From the NCBI GenBank assembly GCA_963726995.1, contig CAVSEP010000004.1, positions 186,001-250,000 on the forward strand: DNA of 64,000 nucleotides. The letters run 5' to 3'. Below the pieces are notes generated by a model. That model was given only the letters and a program-made list of their open reading frames with translations, was not told where the DNA came from and made no database searches. This document shows, in pieces, positions 17,128-26,490 of this stretch. The translations under genes and the position numbers were made by a program. Numbering within the stretch: the first letter of the stretch is position 1; every line of letters begins with the position of its first letter. This DNA is from DAIDKA01 sp963726995 (GTDB taxonomy: Bacteria; Pseudomonadota; Gammaproteobacteria; Steroidobacterales; Steroidobacteraceae).

Positions 17128-18191
17128 TTGTCCAGACGCCGATAGCGCGTGATGGAATTTTCGATCCGTCGCTCGAAGCGGCCGGAGCAGGCCAGGTATT
17201 CCAGGTGCGCCAGCGCCTCGCCCATGGCCAGGAACAGGTGAAAGCCCTGTTGCTTGCGCCGATACAGGAATGGCAGGCATTCAAAGGCCGTCAGCGGCGT
17301 GCGGCAGGCTTCGAGCAGCTTGCTCAGTTGCCGCTCATGATGCTGGCGGATTTCTCCGGCGCGCGCCGCCAGCCCCAGAAACGGCCGACCATGCGAGGGC
17401 AACACCAGCGTTGCCGAATCCAGAGCGCCGAGGCGCTGCAGCGATTGCAGATAGGTCGCGAGCGGGTTCGGATCGGGCGTCAGGGGCGTGAGTCCCACGT
17501 TTGGCGAGATGGTCGGCAGCACCTGGTCGCCGGCGATCAGCACGGACTGGGGTTGCGCGGCGTGCAGGCACAGATGACCATGCGCATGCCCCCCGGTCTC
17601 CAGCCAGCGCCACTGTCTGGCGCCGATTTGCGTCACGTCATTGTCAACCATCGGGCGCGCTGCGCGCGGCACTCCATCCACCGAATCCCGGTAGCCCCGG
17701 GAACCCAGGCTGGCGCGCATTTCCTCGACCGGCTGCACGCCGTGTCCGGCAAAGAAGGCCAGTCGCTCGGCCAGGGCCTGCGCGCTGGGCTCCGCCAGCA
17801 GCATCTGCAGCTGCTCGATGGTCGCCGCCGAGGTCAGCACCGGCACTTCAAAACGCTGCTGCAGCCACGCGGCAAGTCCCGCGTGATCCGGATGCAGATG
17901 CGTGAGCAGGATGCGGGTCAGCGGCCGCTCACGCAGCGCGGTGCTCGAGAGCTGCTCCCAGATTTTCCGCGCCTCGGTGGTCGCCATGCCGGTATCCACC
18001 AGCGCGAACCCGCCGGGCTCCTCGAGCAGCCACAGGTTGATGTGATCCAGCGATATGGGCAGCGGCATGCGCAGCCACCACAGGCCTTCCAGCACCGGCA
18101 GCATCTGGCCGGGCTCGGGAATCGGGAGGTCCGGGTAGTGGATCGAGTCCGACCCGGCCGGGGGCAGGGCGGCGCCGTCGGGTGACATCAT
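17124..18191 (-). CDS. MBL-fold metallo-hydrolase
   Basis: About 355 aa. The metallo-beta-lactamase core has THLHPDHAG (metal site), VDTGMATTE before it, GGHAHGHLCLHA and LIAGDQVLP, then PSHGRPF near the end, giving a complete two-metal ligand set. The long C-terminal part (EIRQHHERQLSKLLEACRTP onward) resembles the winged-helix-like tail of LACTB2/glyoxalase-type proteins. I chose ATG at 18191 because it overlaps the stop of the upstream cation-efflux gene (ATGA), which implies coupled translation. Substrate unknown; thioester or acyl hydrolysis is typical. Confidence 0.85.
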   Translation of the reverse strand: MMSPDGAALPPAGSDSIHYPDLPIPEPGQMLPVLEGLWWLRMPLPISLDHINLWLLEEPGGFALVDTGMATTEARKIWEQLSSTALRERPLTRILLTHLHPDHAGLAAWLQQRFEVPVLTSAATIEQLQMLLAEPSAQALAERLAFFAGHGVQPVEEMRASLGSRGYRDSVDGVPRAARPMVDNDVTQIGARQWRWLETGGHAHGHLCLHAAQPQSVLIAGDQVLPTISPNVGLTPLTPDPNPLATYLQSLQRLGALDSATLVLPSHGRPFLGLAARAGEIRQHHERQLSKLLEACRTPLTAFECLPFLYRRKQQGFHLFLAMGEALAHLEYLACSGRFERRIENSITRYRRLDN

Positions 18192-19162
18192 CCGGCTTTC
18201 AGGGCCGGCGGATGCAGCGCCTGGTGGCATTCATCCTCGCTCTCGGCGCCTGCGCACTCGCCTTCCTCGATCTGCACCGTCGCATGCTCGACGCCGAAGC
18301 GCTCATGCAGCCGCTGCATCACGGCCGTGAGCGCCGCGTGCCGATCGGCGCCATCCTGCAAGGTGGCGTGCAAGGTCAGCATCGGCGTCTCGCCGGTGAG
18401 CGACCAGGCATGAATGTGGTGGATGTCCTTGATGCCCGGTACCGCCGTCAGCTCGTGTTCGACGGCCTGCGAATCGAAGCCGGGCGGTGCGCCCTCCAGC
18501 AGGACGTGCGCGGAATTGCGCGTCACCTGCCAACCCGAGCGCAGGATCAGCGCCGAAACCGCCAGTGACAGCAGCGGATCGGCGATGATCCAGCCGCGCC
18601 ACAGGATCAGGGCCGAGGCGCCGATCGCGGCCGCGGAACCTGCCAGGTCGCTGAGCACATGCAGCCGGGCACTGCGCTCGTTGAGGGAGGTGGCGCCGCT
18701 CAGGGCGGCAAACGCGCAGATGTTGGCGGCCGCGCCCACCGCCGCCGTCACCAGCATCACGGTGCCGTCGACATGCGGCGGCAACAGCAGCCGCCGGGTC
18801 GCGGCAATCACCACCACGGCGGTCAGTCCCAGCAGCACCAGGCCGTTGCTGTACGCGGCCAGCGTCTGGTAGCGCCGATGTCCGTAGGTGCGGTCCGCCC
18901 GGGCAGGCCGCTGCGCCATGCGGATGGCGACGATTGCCAGCAGGAGCGAGGCGGCATCGGCGAGCATGTGCGCGGCTTCCGCGTACAAGGCGACCGAATT
19001 GGCCCACAGGCCGCCGCCGGCCTCGACCAGCGTAAAACTGAACAGCAGGCCAAAGGCCACCCACAGGCGTCGCTCACTCAGGTGCTCGGCGCCGTGGGCA
19101 TGGACATGACCCGGTGCGTGATGGTGGTCGTGCCCGTGATCCGAGTGGGAATGCCCATTCAT
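18188..19162 (-). CDS. Cation diffusion facilitator (CzcD/ZitB-like zinc efflux)
   Basis: 324 aa inner-membrane antiporter that exports Zn2+ (or Cd2+, Co2+) against protons. The N-terminus is His-rich (HSHSDHGHDHHHAPGHVHAH). Six membrane segments follow with the two metal-site motifs HMLAD (helix 2) and HVLSD (helix 5). The cytoplasmic C-terminal domain includes GIKDIHHIHAWSLTG and VEHATVQIE. AGGATA lies upstream of the ATG. The MBL gene downstream is overlapped by 4 bases. It diverges from the MFS gene with only 20 bases between starts. Confidence 0.93.
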   Translation of the reverse strand: MNGHSHSDHGHDHHHAPGHVHAHGAEHLSERRLWVAFGLLFSFTLVEAGGGLWANSVALYAEAAHMLADAASLLLAIVAIRMAQRPARADRTYGHRRYQTLAAYSNGLVLLGLTAVVVIAATRRLLLPPHVDGTVMLVTAAVGAAANICAFAALSGATSLNERSARLHVLSDLAGSAAAIGASALILWRGWIIADPLLSLAVSALILRSGWQVTRNSAHVLLEGAPPGFDSQAVEHELTAVPGIKDIHHIHAWSLTGETPMLTLHATLQDGADRHAALTAVMQRLHERFGVEHATVQIEEGECAGAESEDECHQALHPPALKAG

Positions 19163-19182
19163 AGAGGTTTATCCTACCGCAA

Positions 19183-20424
19183 ATGAGCCCAGCCCCCGTC
19201 GCCAACGCGCCTGCCGCGCCTCTTGCCACTCCATCGGCCACTGCCTTGGCCGCGCCGCTGGATGCCACCCGCTGGACATATATCGGGCTGCTGCTGGCCT
19301 GTGGCATCGGAGCGTCGATGCAGGTCGGCAAGGTTCCGCCGGCGCTGGGCGCCATTCAGCACGATCTGCATCTGGGGTTGGTGGCAGGCGCCTGGGTCAT
19401 TTCCATGTTCAGCATCGTGGGTGCCGCCTTGGGGTGCCTGGCCGGCTCGATCGTGGACCGCATGGGTCCGCACCGGGCCGCGACCGGCGGCCTGTTCTGC
19501 ATCGCCGCGGCCAGCCTCGCCGGTTCGTTCGCCTCGCTGCCTTCGGTGTTGCTGGTCACGCGAGCGCTGGAGGGCATGGCCTTTGTCATGACGGTGGTGG
19601 CGATTCCGAGCCTGCTGGTGGCCAGCGCCAGTGAAGGCGATCGGCGTTTTGTGCCGGCCCTGTGGGGTATCTACATGCCCACGGGCATGGCCATTTCACT
19701 GGCCAGCGCGCAACCCGTGCTGCACGCCTACGGCTGGCGGGTGCTGTGGCAGCTCGACGCCGCGGTGCTGCTGCTGCTGAGTCTCGCGCTGCTGCTGACG
19801 CCGGCACCGGCCCTGCTGACGCGTGGCCGGCCGCTGCCCTCGGTGCGGGAGCTGATCCGCTCGGTGTGGCATCCGGGTCCGGTGCTGCTGGGCCTGATCT
19901 TCGCCTGCTACACGGTGCAGTACATGTCGGTGATGGGTTTCCTGCCGACCATCCTGCAGGCCCAGGGCACCAGCGCGCAGGCCGCGGGCCTGCTGAGCGC
20001 GCTGGCGGTGATGGCCAATGCCGCCGGAAACTTAAGTGTCAGCGCGCTCATCGCGCGCGGCGCGCAGCCCCGGCGCCTGATCGGCACGGCCTGTCTGATC
20101 ATGATGGTCGCGGCGGCCGGCATCTATCTGCAGGCGGTGCCGGCCTCGCTGCGCTACCTGCTGGTGGTGGCGCTGTCGGGCGCCGGCGGTCTGATTCCGG
20201 CGTCCCTCTTTGCGCTGGTGCCGCGCGTGGCGCAGGATCGGCAGTCCACTGCCACGACCATGGGATTCGTCGTGCAGTGTTCCCATGTCGGCCAACTGGC
20301 CGGTCCCCCGGCCGTGGCCGCGGTGGCCGCCGCCGTCGGCGGTTTTCAGCTCTCAGCCGCGGTGCTGATTCCCGCGGCCATGTTCGCCTGGGTTGCGGCG
20401 CGTGGCCTGCGGCGTGTGTCCTGA
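19183..20424 (+). CDS. MFS transporter, CynX/NimT-like
   Basis: 413 aa with 12 predicted membrane segments. The N-terminal 28 residues are an Ala/Pro-rich cytoplasmic extension. The MFS loop motif is GSIVDRMGPHRAA after helix 2, and GWRVLWQLDAAVLLLLS closes the first half. The overall pattern (WVISMFSIVGAALGCLAG, IPSLLVASA) resembles the cyanate/nitroimidazole CP family. Substrate not identifiable. The alpha/beta hydrolase follows 30 bases downstream on the same strand. Confidence 0.85.
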   Translation: MSPAPVANAPAAPLATPSATALAAPLDATRWTYIGLLLACGIGASMQVGKVPPALGAIQHDLHLGLVAGAWVISMFSIVGAALGCLAGSIVDRMGPHRAATGGLFCIAAASLAGSFASLPSVLLVTRALEGMAFVMTVVAIPSLLVASASEGDRRFVPALWGIYMPTGMAISLASAQPVLHAYGWRVLWQLDAAVLLLLSLALLLTPAPALLTRGRPLPSVRELIRSVWHPGPVLLGLIFACYTVQYMSVMGFLPTILQAQGTSAQAAGLLSALAVMANAAGNLSVSALIARGAQPRRLIGTACLIMMVAAAGIYLQAVPASLRYLLVVALSGAGGLIPASLFALVPRVAQDRQSTATTMGFVVQCSHVGQLAGPPAVAAVAAAVGGFQLSAAVLIPAAMFAWVAARGLRRVS

Positions 20425-20454
20425 ACATTCTTAGCTGCTCTGGAGAGATACGAT

Positions 20455-21189
20455 TTGGTCGAGATGAATCTGGTGCTCGTTCCTGGACTGCTGTGCGACC
20501 AGGCGGTGTGGAAATCGCAGATCAAGGCCCTGAAGGGGGTGGCGAACATCCAGGTGGCTGATCACGGCGAGCTGGATTCCTTGACCGCCATGGCTGAGGC
20601 GATTCTGGCCAGGGCGCCTGCGAGGTTCGCGGTGGCGGGTCATTCGATGGGTGGACGGGTGGCGCTCGAGGTGGTGCGGCGCGCGGCCAGCCGCGTCACG
20701 GGATTGGCGCTGCTGGACACCGGGTACACCCCGGTTCCGGCCGGTGTGGCCGGCGAGAAGGAGGCGGCGGGCCGGCATGAACTGCTGGAGCTGGCGCGCC
20801 AGTCCGGCATGCGCGCGGTGGGGGAGCGCTGGTTGCGCATCCCGATGGTCCACGAGGCGCGCCTGAAGGATCGGCGGCTGGTGGAGTCCATTCTGCAGAT
20901 GATCGAGCGACGCACGCCCGCGCAGTTCGCCGCCCAGATCCATGCGCTGTTGCGGCGCCCCGACGCCTCGCCCTTGCTGCCCATGATTTCCTGTCCGGCT
21001 CTGGTCCTGTGCGGACAGGACGATGCCTGGTCCCCGCTGTCGACTCACCGCGTTATGGCGCAGTTGATTCCCCACAGCACCCTGGTGGCGGTGCCGGCGT
21101 GCGGTCATATGTGCACCATGGAACGCCCCGACGAGGTCAGTGCCGCGCTGATCACCTGGCTCAAGCGCGTGGCGAAGCAGAGCGCCTGA
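20455..21189 (+). CDS. Alpha/beta hydrolase
   Basis: 244 aa. The catalytic triad is readable: Ser in GHSMGGRVALE (about 64), Asp in LVLCGQDDAWSP (about 187) and His in PACGHMCTMERP (about 217). The oxyanion-hole region is LVPGLLCDQAVW. I kept the TTG start at 20455 because GGAGAG at 20442-20447 is at the right distance; an ATG at 20464 would be 16 bases away. Probably a small esterase or lactonase; substrate unknown. Confidence 0.85.
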   Translation: MVEMNLVLVPGLLCDQAVWKSQIKALKGVANIQVADHGELDSLTAMAEAILARAPARFAVAGHSMGGRVALEVVRRAASRVTGLALLDTGYTPVPAGVAGEKEAAGRHELLELARQSGMRAVGERWLRIPMVHEARLKDRRLVESILQMIERRTPAQFAAQIHALLRRPDASPLLPMISCPALVLCGQDDAWSPLSTHRVMAQLIPHSTLVAVPACGHMCTMERPDEVSAALITWLKRVAKQSA

Positions 21190-21215
21190 ACCGAACGCGA
21201 TCACCGGACACGGCC

Positions 21216-22256
21216 ATGCTCATTCCATCGGTCATGACAGCCATACGGATTCGCGAGCCGGGTCCGCCGTCGGTGCTGGAACCGGTCCCCTGTCCGGTGC
21301 CGACCGTGGGTCCCGGGGAGGTGCTGATCCGGGTATCGGCCGCGGGCGTGAATCGGCCGGACCTGCTGCAGCGACAGGGGCATTATCCGCCGCCTGCGGG
21401 TGCATCGCTGATACCGGGCCTGGAGGTGGCCGGCGAGATCGCCGCGGTCGGGGACGGGGTGCGCGAGTGGCGCATCGGTGACCAGGTGTGCGCGCTGCTG
21501 GCCGGTGGCGGCTATGCGCAGTACACCAGCGTGCCGGCCGTGCAATGCCTGCCGGTGCCGGCAGGACTGACCCTGCAGCAGGCCGCCATCCTGCCGGAAA
21601 CGTTCTTCACGGTATGGCTGAATCTGTTCCGCCGCGCCGGCCTGCAACCCGGGGAGACTGTGCTGGTGCACGGCGGCGCCAGCGGCATCGGCACGACCGC
21701 GATCCTGCTCGCCTCCGCCTTCGGCGCCAGAGTGCTCGCCACCGCGGGCAGTCCCGAGAAGTGCGCGGCCTGTCAGGCCCTGGGCGCGCAGCGGGCCATC
21801 AACTATCGCGCCGAGGATTTCGTGGCCGCGGTGCGCGAGGCCACCCAGGGGCGCGGGGCCGATGTCATCCTCGACATGGTCGGGGGCGAGTACATGCAGC
21901 GCAATATCCTCGCCGCCGCCACCGACGGGCGCATCGCACTGATCGCGGTTCAGGGCGGCGCGCGCGCCGAGATCGACCTGCGGCAGATCATGGTGAAGCG
22001 CCTGAAGATCATGGGCTCGACCCTACGTCCGCAGTCGAGCGCCGCCAAGGGACAGCTGGCCCGCGATCTGCTCAACGATGTGTGGCCCCTGTTCGCGGAG
22101 CGGCGGCTGGTCCCGCCGCCCATCCACGCGCGCTTCGCCCTGGAGGCTGCCGCCGATGCGCATGCCCTCATGGAATCCGGGACGCACATCGGCAAGATCG
22201 TGCTGCTGGTGACGCACCCGCCGGATCAGTCCTTGCCGCCGGCCAGCCAGCGGTAG
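21216..22256 (+). CDS. NAD(P)H quinone oxidoreductase, PIG3/zeta-crystallin type
   Basis: About 346 aa; ATG at 21234 (starting MTAIRIREPG) is equally likely. It is a zinc-free medium-chain dehydrogenase/reductase: VSAAGVNRPDLLQRQGHYPP, GLEVAGEIAAVG, ILPETFFTVW, and the Rossmann motif VHGGASGIGTTAI, with VILDMVGG after it. The family reduces quinones with NADPH. The last 31 bases overlap the convergent aqpZ gene. Confidence 0.9.
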   Translation: MLIPSVMTAIRIREPGPPSVLEPVPCPVPTVGPGEVLIRVSAAGVNRPDLLQRQGHYPPPAGASLIPGLEVAGEIAAVGDGVREWRIGDQVCALLAGGGYAQYTSVPAVQCLPVPAGLTLQQAAILPETFFTVWLNLFRRAGLQPGETVLVHGGASGIGTTAILLASAFGARVLATAGSPEKCAACQALGAQRAINYRAEDFVAAVREATQGRGADVILDMVGGEYMQRNILAAATDGRIALIAVQGGARAEIDLRQIMVKRLKIMGSTLRPQSSAAKGQLARDLLNDVWPLFAERRLVPPPIHARFALEAAADAHALMESGTHIGKIVLLVTHPPDQSLPPASQR

Positions 22257-22924
22257 ACGACGCCCGCGAGCGCCGCGCCCACCAATGGCGCGAGCCAGAA
22301 CAGCCACAGCTGCTGCACCGCCCAGCCGCCGACAAACAGGGCCGGTCCAGTGCTGCGCGCGGGATTGACCGAGGTATTGGTCACCGGAATGCTGATTAGG
22401 TGGATCAGGGTCAACCCCAGGCCGATGGCGATCGGTGCGAAGCCCTTGGGCGCCCGGGCATCGGTGGCTCCCAGAATGATGATCAGAAACATGAAGGTCA
22501 TCACCAGCTCGCACAGCACGGCGGCGTGCAGGGAGTAGCCTCCCGGGGAATGTTCCCCGTAGCCGTTTGCAGCGAATCCGCCGCCGACATCAAAGCCGCT
22601 GGCGCCGCTGGCGATGAGATAGAGGATGCCGGCACCGGCCACTGCTCCCAGGACCTGCGCGATCCAGTATGGCAGCAGCTCCGACCCCTTGAACCGGCCA
22701 CCAACCAGCAGACCCAGCGAGACCGCCGGATTCAGGTGGCAGCCGGAGATATGGCCGATGGCGAAAGCCATGGTGAGCACCGTCAGGCCGAAGGCGAGCG
22801 CTACGCCCACCAGACCGATGCCGACTTGCGGAAATTTCGCAGCCAGCACCGCCGCGCCGCAGCCACCCAGCACCAGCCACAAGGTGCCGAGGAATTCCGC
22901 AGCCAATCGTTTAGTCAAAGACAT
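22226..22924 (-). CDS. aqpZ: Aquaporin Z
   Basis: 232 aa, six membrane helices plus two half-helices carrying the NPA boxes (GCHLNPAVSLG and NTSVNPARSTGP). The Arg after the second NPA and the narrow-filter residues (Phe, His and Thr positions) fit a water-selective channel; FIHLISIPVTN-like spacing matches E. coli AqpZ. GGGGGAG precedes the ATG. It lies 23 bases after the DUF748 gene on the same strand, so it may share its transcript. Confidence 0.93.
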   Translation of the reverse strand: MSLTKRLAAEFLGTLWLVLGGCGAAVLAAKFPQVGIGLVGVALAFGLTVLTMAFAIGHISGCHLNPAVSLGLLVGGRFKGSELLPYWIAQVLGAVAGAGILYLIASGASGFDVGGGFAANGYGEHSPGGYSLHAAVLCELVMTFMFLIIILGATDARAPKGFAPIAIGLGLTLIHLISIPVTNTSVNPARSTGPALFVGGWAVQQLWLFWLAPLVGAALAGVVYRWLAGGKD

Positions 22925-22947
22925 CGTCGATCTCCCCCGTTAAGAAG

Positions 22948-24420
22948 CTACTTGAGCGCCAGTTCCAGACGTACCGTACTGCCCGCGGGCGGCTGGGTGG
23001 TGCCGTTGATGAGGAATATGCGCACCGGATCGATGTTCGTGCCATGCAGGAGCGCATCCTGCACTGCACGCGCCCGCCGCGTTCCCAACTGCTGCAGCTG
23101 CACGTCGTCGATCTTGATCGTCTCCAGCAGCGCGGCAGTCAGTTCAGCGCTGGCCGGTGCGTAGTCCGGGGTCTCGCCCTTGGTCTTCTTCGCCGTGGTC
23201 ATGGCGGTGGTCAGCGGCGGCAGTGGGGCCTTGGCGCCGAACTGCGCACGATACTGCGCCAGCAGCAAAGTGAACTGCGCGGCGGGGTCCGTCGGCAGCG
23301 GCGCCTCCTCGCCGACACCGGCGCGCTTGCGCAGCTGGCTCTGCAGCTGCTGCTGCGCCAGCGCCGGCGCATCGCTCAGCGTCGAGTAGGTGCCGGGCAC
23401 GTCCAGTTCCAGGCCCGGGCGTGCGTCCAGCGCCTTGGCGACGCTCTCGAGGCGGGCGAGCGCCGCGGGATCCAGCGTCGCGCTGCCGGGCGCGAACTCG
23501 ATGACATTCACCTGATCGCCGCCGCCGAACAGGTGTCCGAGCAGCGAGAAGGGCGCCGTCACCGCTTTCTCCAGCAGGTTCACGAACACCTTCCAGATGA
23601 TGGGTCCGATCCGGAACTGCGGGTCATCCAGGCTCCCGGTGACCGGCAGGTCCAGGTCGATGACGCCGTTGCGGTCCTTCAACAGCGCGACGGCCAGTTT
23701 CAGCGGCAGGTTGACGGCATCGGGGCTATCGACCTTGTCGCCCAGCTGCAGCTGGTCGACGACGATGTGGTGACTGGCGGTGAGCTTGCGGTTCTCGATA
23801 TGGTACTTAAGGTCCACCGTGAGCTTGCCCTTGCTGATCTTGTAACCCGCGAAGTGCCCGGAGTAGGGCGTGACACCGGTCAGTTCGATGCCCCGATAGC
23901 TCATGCTCACGTCGGTATAGGTGGCCTGCGACAGCAGATTGGTCTCACCCCAGATATGCGCCGGCGCGTAGCGATCCACCGAGCCCTTCAGATCGATCTT
24001 GGCGCGCGATGCCGGATCGGACGACAGTCCGTCAATGGTCCCGCTCAGCTGCTGGATGCCGATGGCAAAGTGCGGCTGTATCCACTGATCGGCGTAATTG
24101 GCGGATCCGTCGGTGATGACCACCGTGCCGATGGACAGGGGCAGGGCGCTGGCGTGGGCCGGCGGGGCAAGCTGGGCGCTGCGCGTGGTGCTGGAGGATC
24201 TGGCGAGCGGGGGCGGCGGCACAGTCGGCGCGGGGGAGGAGTCGGTCACCGGGGCGCCGGCCGGGCGCAGCGCCTCGGAGATGTTGAGGTGACGGTTCTC
24301 ATCGATGATCACGCGTGCGTAGGGCGCCTGCGCCCGCACGCTGCGGATGCTCAACGATGCCGGGTCACTGCGATAGCGGATGCCGGCAACGCTCAGCCGG
24401 TCCCACTTGACCAGGTCCAT
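22948..24420 (-). CDS. DUF748/AsmA-like envelope protein, C-terminal part (frameshifted)
   Basis: 490 codons that continue the gene starting at 25948 in another frame. It opens MDLVKWDRLSVAGIRYR, the direct continuation of the upstream part's FRTVDDELQ. It includes the AsmA/DUF748 core (YSGHFAGYKISKGKLTVDLK, then LDLPVTGSLDDPQFRIGPIIW) and a C-terminal OmpA-like stretch with IEFAPGSATLDPAALARLESV and GTRRARAVQDALL. The ATG at 24420 is probably not a true start. Joining both parts by removing one base gives a 999-residue protein. Confidence 0.8.
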   Translation of the reverse strand: MDLVKWDRLSVAGIRYRSDPASLSIRSVRAQAPYARVIIDENRHLNISEALRPAGAPVTDSSPAPTVPPPPLARSSSTTRSAQLAPPAHASALPLSIGTVVITDGSANYADQWIQPHFAIGIQQLSGTIDGLSSDPASRAKIDLKGSVDRYAPAHIWGETNLLSQATYTDVSMSYRGIELTGVTPYSGHFAGYKISKGKLTVDLKYHIENRKLTASHHIVVDQLQLGDKVDSPDAVNLPLKLAVALLKDRNGVIDLDLPVTGSLDDPQFRIGPIIWKVFVNLLEKAVTAPFSLLGHLFGGGDQVNVIEFAPGSATLDPAALARLESVAKALDARPGLELDVPGTYSTLSDAPALAQQQLQSQLRKRAGVGEEAPLPTDPAAQFTLLLAQYRAQFGAKAPLPPLTTAMTTAKKTKGETPDYAPASAELTAALLETIKIDDVQLQQLGTRRARAVQDALLHGTNIDPVRIFLINGTTQPPAGSTVRLELALK

Positions 24421-25948
24421 GCTGCAGTTCGTCGTCCACCGTACGAAAGCGCGTCACGTCAAGGTCCGCCACGGCGCTCAGGCGGCCCTTGGCATCCCGT
24501 TCGATGTCGGCCCGGGTGCCCAGCGTGCCGCTGAGCAGCGTAATCCCGGTGTAGCGCGCGACGTAGGGCTGCAGCGCCGGCAGGTCGAATGCCGACAGCT
24601 CCAGGTGGCCCTTGAGTGCGGCATCGGCAAGTGCGACCTCGGCCTGCGCGCTGAGCGTGCCGCCAGCGCCCAGGCCGGCTTTTACCTGCACCTGCAGCGG
24701 CGGTCCGAACGGCCATTGCATCTGCCCCACGCTGACATCGAGCGGCGCCAGGGTGAAGGTGGGCGCGCTCTTGAAGGTGCGGTCCTGGAAATCCACGGCC
24801 AGGCCGGCCAGGGCGATTGTCGGGATCTTCACCGTCCAGCCGGGCGCCGCGCTCCGCGGGGCGGCTGTGGGGGCCGGCGCGGCCGCTGCAGCGGGCGGCG
24901 CGGATGAGGGCGTGGCTGCGGCGCTCGCGCCGAATTCGGCGAGATTGAGGCCACCGTCCGCCTTCAGCCAGGCGTGAATCTGGCCGCCCGCGACCTTGAT
25001 CTCATCGACCAGCACGCTGCGCTGGGCCAGATCCACATGGGTGCCATTGATCTCGATGCGCGGCAGGCTCACGTAGTCGGCAGGCGCATTGATCGGGCGC
25101 AGACCCAGGTCGCTCAGCGCCAGAGTGTGCAGCTCGACCTTCAGCGCGGTGGCCCCATTCTGCAGCTTGAAATCATAGCCGCCGTCCAGGCCGATGAGGC
25201 CCGAGGAGACCGTCAGGGGTACGGCGCTTCCCGCCAATCCGGTCAGCGTGACGACACGCAGCGCCTTGATGTTGAACTGGCCGCGCGAGGCCACCGGGGA
25301 GATCGATACCGTCCCGGACCAGTTGAACTGTTCGCCCGCGGGTGTCGCGGCGGCCAGCGTGTAACCGTCGCCGCCGTTGCCGACGGTATTGAAATCGCGC
25401 AGCTCGAAATTCACCGGACTCAACTCGGCGTGCAGCGTAGCCGGATGTCCCAGATCGATGAACGTGAATTCGCCGCTCGTGACCGCCAAGCGCCCCAGAA
25501 AGATCCGTGCCGGCGCCGAAGGAGGCGAGGGTGCTTGCTCGGCAAAGGGCTTGGCGAGATCCGCCAGGTTGAGCGAGCCATCGGTGCGCAGCTGCGCGTG
25601 CACCGCCGGATGCTCAAGCTCAATGTCCTTGAACGTCGCGCCGCGATTCCACACGCTGGCGACCTGCAGGTTCACGTACAAGCGCTGCGCGGCCAGCATG
25701 GGTTTGCCGTCCCGGTCCGGGAAGGCGAAATCGCGGATCTGCAGCTCCAGCGTGAACGGATTGAAATGGATCTCACCCAGCTGCAGGGTGCGCTGGAATT
25801 TCTGGGTGACGAACGCGCTGCCCTGGGAGCGGATCAGCGCAGGCACGGCGAAGAATCCGACTCCCGCATAGACGGCCACCAGCAGCACGACGATGGCGCC
25901 CCATAGGATGAGGCGGCGCGCGGCGCCCGGTCGCAGTGATACCGCCAA
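24365..25948 (-). CDS. DUF748/AsmA-like envelope protein, N-terminal part (frameshifted)
   Basis: 527 codons, of which about 509 are in the correct frame; beyond about 24420 the translation (HGPGQVGPAERC) is out of frame. One N-terminal membrane anchor (about residues 10-37, LILWGAIVVLLVAVYAGVGF) is followed by beta-rich AsmA-type repeats with HFNPFTLELQIRDFAFPD and a Pro/Ala linker near 345-372. Such inner-membrane-anchored periplasmic proteins are related to AsmA/TamB, which handle lipid transport or outer-membrane assembly. The TTG at 25948 has GGGAG at a spacing of 6. A single inserted base near 24417-24424 separates it from the C-terminal part. Confidence 0.8.
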   Translation of the reverse strand: MAVSLRPGAARRLILWGAIVVLLVAVYAGVGFFAVPALIRSQGSAFVTQKFQRTLQLGEIHFNPFTLELQIRDFAFPDRDGKPMLAAQRLYVNLQVASVWNRGATFKDIELEHPAVHAQLRTDGSLNLADLAKPFAEQAPSPPSAPARIFLGRLAVTSGEFTFIDLGHPATLHAELSPVNFELRDFNTVGNGGDGYTLAAATPAGEQFNWSGTVSISPVASRGQFNIKALRVVTLTGLAGSAVPLTVSSGLIGLDGGYDFKLQNGATALKVELHTLALSDLGLRPINAPADYVSLPRIEINGTHVDLAQRSVLVDEIKVAGGQIHAWLKADGGLNLAEFGASAAATPSSAPPAAAAAPAPTAAPRSAAPGWTVKIPTIALAGLAVDFQDRTFKSAPTFTLAPLDVSVGQMQWPFGPPLQVQVKAGLGAGGTLSAQAEVALADAALKGHLELSAFDLPALQPYVARYTGITLLSGTLGTRADIERDAKGRLSAVADLDVTRFRTVDDELQHGPGQVGPAERCRHPLSQ

Positions 25949-25980
25949 GGTTGTCTCCCGCCTATTCTTCTGTCCCGCCC

Positions 25981-25986
25981 ATTATA
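25981..25986 (-). promoter_or_regulatory. Candidate -10 box of the DUF748 gene
   Basis: Minus-strand TATAAT, an exact sigma-70 -10 consensus, about 32 bases upstream of the TTG start at 25948. No good -35 hexamer is visible at 17 bases, so the call rests on the -10 alone. Confidence 0.45.
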
Positions 25987-26013
25987 GCGACCGAAGCGGG
26001 CAGGATACCCACC

Positions 26014-26490
26014 CTAGTGCGCACCCGCCGCATCGACCGCGCCGCCGGAACCGGGTCGGCTGGGTTTCGCCAGCCAGATCACCATGATCAGCGCCAGGAA
26101 GATCACCCCGGAAATGTAGAACAGATCATCCGCCGAGAGCATGAAGGCCTGGATGTCGACCAGCCGGTTCAGCGCCGCGGCGCTCTGCTGCGCGTTGAGC
26201 CCGTTGGACTGAAGTCCGGACAGTGCGGCGGCCGCGGCCGGATTGTCGGCCGTCAGGTGCTCGACCAGCCGCAGGTGATGCACGGTGGCGCGCCGGTCCC
26301 ACAGAGTCGTGAAGATCGAGGTACCGAAGGAACCGGAGGTGATGCGCGCGAAGTTGAACAGCCCCGAGGCATTGGGAATGCGCTCGGGCGCCAGGCCCGA
26401 CACACTCAAGGTCACCAGCGGCACGAAGAAGCTGGCCATGGCCGCACCCTGAATCAGGGTCGGGATCATCAAGGTCCTGAACGTCCACAT
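26014..26490 (-). CDS. EmrB-type DHA2 drug transporter, C-terminal part (frameshifted)
   Basis: About 156 in-frame residues that complete the gene at 27568. It contains the last helices of a 14-helix DHA2 carrier: TLMIPTLIQGAAMASFFVPL, the conserved RIPNASGLFNFARITSGSFG, and a final helix FYISGVIFLALIMVIWL. The apparent ATG is inside the coding sequence. Joining both parts after removal of one base gives 517 residues, normal for EmrB. Confidence 0.8.
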   Translation of the reverse strand: MWTFRTLMIPTLIQGAAMASFFVPLVTLSVSGLAPERIPNASGLFNFARITSGSFGTSIFTTLWDRRATVHHLRLVEHLTADNPAAAAALSGLQSNGLNAQQSAAALNRLVDIQAFMLSADDLFYISGVIFLALIMVIWLAKPSRPGSGGAVDAAGAH